Shown one piece after another: positions 60,621 through 64,000 of a DNA stretch of 64,000 bases. The DNA is from Simiduia agarivorans SA1 = DSM 21679. GTDB lineage: Bacteria; Pseudomonadota; Gammaproteobacteria; Pseudomonadales; Cellvibrionaceae. The stretch lies in the NCBI RefSeq assembly GCF_000305785.2, contig NC_018868.3, positions 4,138,270-4,202,269 of the forward strand, written 5' to 3'. Every line of letters starts with the position of its first letter. Position 1 is the stretch's first letter. Made by a program: the position numbers and the translations under genes. The notes under the pieces were generated by a model that saw only the letters and a program-made list of their open reading frames with translations, made no database searches and had not been told where the DNA came from.

Positions 60621-62393
60621 ATGCGCACCGACTACTGTGGCGCCCTTAATGCTTCTTTTATTGACCGCGAAGTGACCTTGTGCGGCTGGGTTGATCGTCG
60701 CCGTGACCACGGTGGCGTGATATTCCTGGATCTGCGCGACCGCGATGGCATTGTGCAGGTGGTGTTCGACCCGGATTCGGCCAATTTTGCCCTGGCCGAC
60801 AAGGTGCGCAGCGAATACGTGTTGAAGGTTAAAGGCCGCGTGCGTGCGCGCTCTGAAGCCACCGTTAATCCGAAAATGGCCACCGGCGAGGTGGAGGTGT
60901 ACGGCCTGGAACTGGAAATCCTCAACACCGCTGAAACCCCACCCTTCCAGCTGGATTCCCACGTAGCGGTAGGCGAGGACGTGCGCCTCAAGTACCGTTA
61001 TATCGATCTGCGCCGGCAGGAAATGCAGCACAACTTGCGCTTCCGCTCGAAAGTGACCACCGCGATCCGCAATTACCTGGATGGCCAGGGCTTCCTGGAT
61101 ATCGAAACCCCGATCCTGACCCGTGCCACGCCCGAAGGCGCGCGCGACTATCTGGTGCCTTCGCGTACCCACGACGGCAAGTTCTTCGCGCTGCCCCAGT
61201 CGCCCCAGCTGTTCAAGCAGCTGCTGATGGTGTCCGGCTTTGATCGCTACTACCAGGTGGCCAAGTGCTTCCGCGATGAAGACCTGCGCGCCGACCGCCA
61301 GCCCGAATTCACCCAGATCGATATCGAGACCTCGTTCATGAACGAAGCTCAGATCATGGGCATTGCCGAAGGCATGGTGAAGGACCTGTTCAAGCACCTG
61401 ATGGACGTGGACCTGGGCGAGTTCCCGCACATGACCTGGCAGGAAGCACAGGACCGTTACGGTTCCGATAAGCCCGATCTGCGCATCCCGCTGGAACTGG
61501 TGGAAATCAAAGACCTGCTGAAAGACATTGAATTCAAAGTCTTCGCCGGCCCGGCCAATGATCCCAAGTGCCGCGTCACCGCACTGAAAGTGCCCGGCGG
61601 TGCGGAAATTTCCCGCAAGCAGATCGACGACTACACCAAGTTCGTGGGCATTTACGGTGCCAAAGGTCTGGCCTGGATCAAGGTCAACGAAATCGAGAAA
61701 GGCGTGGAAGGCCTGCAGTCGCCCATCATCAAATTCCTGGGCGACGACGTGACCATGAAGGTAATGGAGCGTCTGGACGCCAAAAATGGCGACATCGTGT
61801 TCTTCGGCGCCGACACCATCAAAGTGGTATCGGAAGCGTTGGGCGCACTGCGTTGCAAGCTGGGTGCCGACCTCAATCTCTACACCCGTAAGTGGGCACC
61901 TCTGTGGGTGGTGGATTTCCCCATGTTCGAGGAAACCGACGAAGGCGTGGCGGCATTGCACCATCCCTTTACCGCGCCTTCCTGCAGCCCGGAAGAACTG
62001 GAAGCCAACCCGGCCACAGCGCTGTCGCGCGCTTATGACATGGTGCTGAACGGTACCGAGCTGGGCGGTGGGTCTGTGCGTATCCACAACCAGTCCATGC
62101 AGCAGACCGTGTTCAAAATTCTGGGCATCTCCGCGGAAGAACAGCGCGAGAAGTTCGGCTTCCTGTTGGATGCGCTCAAGTTCGGTGCGCCGCCCCACGG
62201 TGGACTGGCCTTTGGCCTGGACCGTCTGATCATGCTGATGACCGACTCCAGCTCCATCCGCGACGTGATTGCGTTCCCGAAAACCCAGACCGCGGCCTGT
62301 GTAATGACAGACGCCCCGGGTGCGGTGGATAACAAGCAGCTGCGCGAGCTGCACATCCGCCTGCGCGAGAAAGAGACCAAAGAAGCGAAGTAA
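60621..62393 (+). CDS. aspS: Aspartyl-tRNA synthetase
   Basis: A 590-residue class II aminoacyl-tRNA synthetase of the bacterial type with an N-terminal OB-fold anticodon domain (about 1-105), a catalytic core and a GAD insertion domain (about 285-420). Motif 2 is [21 protein letters not shown] and motif 3 is [13 protein letters not shown]. The ATG at 60621 gives the standard [11 protein letters not shown]-terminus; a TTG two codons earlier is not used. It charges tRNA-Asp and possibly tRNA-Asn in organisms that lack AsnRS. Upstream is fmdB-type and downstream yebC, a common gammaproteobacterial order. Confidence 0.97.
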   Translation: MRTDYCGALNASFIDREVTLCGWVDRRRDHGGVIFLDLRDRDGIVQVVFDPDSANFALADKVRSEYVLKVKGRVRARSEATVNPKMATGEVEVYGLELEILNTAETPPFQLDSHVAVGEDVRLKYRYIDLRRQEMQHNLRFRSKVTTAIRNYLDGQGFLDIETPILTRATPEGARDYLVPSRTHDGKFFALPQSPQLFKQLLMVSGFDRYYQVAKCFRDEDLRADRQPEFTQIDIETSFMNEAQIMGIAEGMVKDLFKHLMDVDLGEFPHMTWQEAQDRYGSDKPDLRIPLELVEIKDLLKDIEFKVFAGPANDPKCRVTALKVPGGAEISRKQIDDYTKFVGIYGAKGLAWIKVNEIEKGVEGLQSPIIKFLGDDVTMKVMERLDAKNGDIVFFGADTIKVVSEALGALRCKLGADLNLYTRKWAPLWVVDFPMFEETDEGVAALHHPFTAPSCSPEELEANPATALSRAYDMVLNGTELGGGSVRIHNQSMQQTVFKILGISAEEQREKFGFLLDALKFGAPPHGGLAFGLDRLIMLMTDSSSIRDVIAFPKTQTAACVMTDAPGAVDNKQLRELHIRLREKETKEAK

Positions 62394-62406
62394 GCGGGAA
62401 GCGTTC

Positions 62407-63150
<744 letters not shown>

Positions 63151-63209
63151 GGCTTGTCCCGGCCCGGCGGGCATGGGACACTCTGTCAAACCACGATAAA
63201 GACAATTGC

Positions 63210-63725
63210 ATGGCCATTATTCTCGGGATTGACCCGGGCTCCGTCAAAACCGGCTTTGGTATTATCGATACCAGTGCCCGCCAGCCGCGCTACCTCACCA
63301 GTGGCGTGATCAAACTCCCCTCCGGCGAACTGCCACCCCGTCTGAAAGTAATCTTTGATGCCATCAGCCAGATAGTGGGTGAATACCAGCCCGACCAATG
63401 TGCGGTGGAACAGATCTTTGTGGCGAAAAGTGCCGGCAGTGCGCTCAAGCTGGGGCAGGCGCGCGGGGCCGCCATCGTGGCGGCGGTGAATGCCGGATTG
63501 CCGGTGGCAGAGTACGAAGCACGTAAAGTGAAACAATCGGTGGTGGGCAATGGCGGTGCCACTAAAGATCAGGTGCAACACATGGTGATGACCTTGTTGA
63601 AGCTGCCGGCCTGTCCGCAGGAAGATGCGGCTGACGCTCTGGCCGTTGCGCTTTGTCATTACCATTCCCACCACGTTATGCGCACCACTGCCGCGGGCGG
63701 TTTCAGGCGCGGACGCATGGTGTAA
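63210..63725 (+). CDS. ruvC: Holliday junction resolvase RuvC
   Basis: A 171-residue crossover junction endodeoxyribonuclease that resolves Holliday junctions with RuvAB. The RNase-H-like active site is visible as [15 protein letters not shown] with the first Asp, [11 protein letters not shown] with the Glu, and [15 protein letters not shown] with the last two Asp residues. The start at 63210 gives the standard [12 protein letters not shown]-terminus. It is followed by ruvA after 36 bases. Confidence 0.97.
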   Translation: MAIILGIDPGSVKTGFGIIDTSARQPRYLTSGVIKLPSGELPPRLKVIFDAISQIVGEYQPDQCAVEQIFVAKSAGSALKLGQARGAAIVAAVNAGLPVAEYEARKVKQSVVGNGGATKDQVQHMVMTLLKLPACPQEDAADALAVALCHYHSHHVMRTTAAGGFRRGRMV

Positions 63726-63761
63726 TTTTCATCACAGCACAAATAGCAGGAATATAGGCCG

Positions 63762-64000
63762 ATGATCGGACGAATCACCGGAACCCTGGTCGAGAAGCAG
63801 GCGCCCACCCTCATTGTGGACGTTCAGGGTGTGGGCTACGAAGTACAGGTGCCCATGACCAGCATTTACCAGTTACCCGACACCGGTAAACAGGTGTTAT
63901 TGCACACGCACTTTGCAGTGTCGGAAACGGCGCAACAATTATTCGGCTTTGCTACCCGGGCCGATCGCGACCTGTTCCGCACGCTGATCAAGGTCAATGG
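63762..64000 (+). CDS. ruvA: Holliday junction helicase subunit RuvA, 5' part only
   Basis: The first 79 residues of RuvA, running off the right edge. The N-terminal OB-fold is recognisable ([32 protein letters not shown] and [20 protein letters not shown]). RuvA binds the four-way junction and loads RuvB. The start is conserved in position and the gene follows ruvC in the usual ruvCAB order. Confidence 0.95.
   Translation, partial: MIGRITGTLVEKQAPTLIVDVQGVGYEVQVPMTSIYQLPDTGKQVLLHTHFAVSETAQQLFGFATRADRDLFRTLIKVN

Overview
The window is about 64 kb of a moderately GC-rich, densely coded bacterial chromosome. Gene families and order point to a marine or saprophytic gammaproteobacterium, probably near the Cellvibrionales. 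This is inferred from the complete proteobacterial dedicated sortase (Pds) locus, the carboxynorspermidine polyamine pair, the aspS-yebC-ruvC-ruvA order, a 4.5S-type SRP RNA and the many two-component and c-di-GMP proteins. No taxonomic marker such as rRNA is present, so the genus is not established.

Layout. 0-5.6 kb: small membrane and acetyltransferase genes, then an envelope-sugar cluster (ArnT/PMT-like glycosyltransferase, a PAP2-GtrA fusion, a GT9 transferase) and glyoxalase I. 5.6-11.2 kb: cyclic-nucleotide-binding protein, SulP transporter, LysE exporter, M20 peptidase and a Xre-RES toxin-antitoxin pair. 11.2-17.9 kb: a TonB receptor and YfiR-like periplasmic protein divergent from a large hybrid histidine kinase. 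17.9-25.2 kb: glycerol kinase, transaldolase, a FAH-family enzyme, polyamine synthesis (nspC plus carboxynorspermidine dehydrogenase) and an RhlE-type helicase. 25.2-33.4 kb: small housekeeping and hypothetical genes, a voltage-gated-type potassium channel, an EstB-like hydrolase, slyX and a GGDEF-EAL protein. 33.4-38.8 kb: an accessory region, visibly AT-rich between about 34.7 and 38.1 kb, with a lone ORC/CDC6-like AAA ATPase, a Sel1-type protein and two small unknown genes, followed by about 0.9 kb of repeats and structured DNA. 38.8-44.5 kb: argS, aminopeptidase P, and a REC-CheC plus diguanylate cyclase pair. 44.5-51.2 kb: the complete Pds locus (sortase, VIT/VWA target, response regulator, histidine kinase, OmpA-like PdsO). 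51.2-58.4 kb: SRP RNA, a frameshifted M1 peptidase, a MITE-like insertion in front of a GntR/FadR regulator, a DUF885 lipoprotein, and an 835-bp inverted-repeat element. 58.4-64 kb: HU with a histone-H1-like tail, an HPt-HD-GYP protein, fmdB-type zinc ribbon, aspS, yebC, ruvC and the start of ruvA at the right edge.

The most promising material is: (1) a repeated 10-bp box in the two promoter regions of the Pds locus, a candidate PdsR operator; (2) the AT-rich ATPase island; (3) the TonB-YfiR-hybrid kinase module; and (4) several non-coding repeat structures. All functions are read from sequence motifs and family knowledge; no database search was possible.
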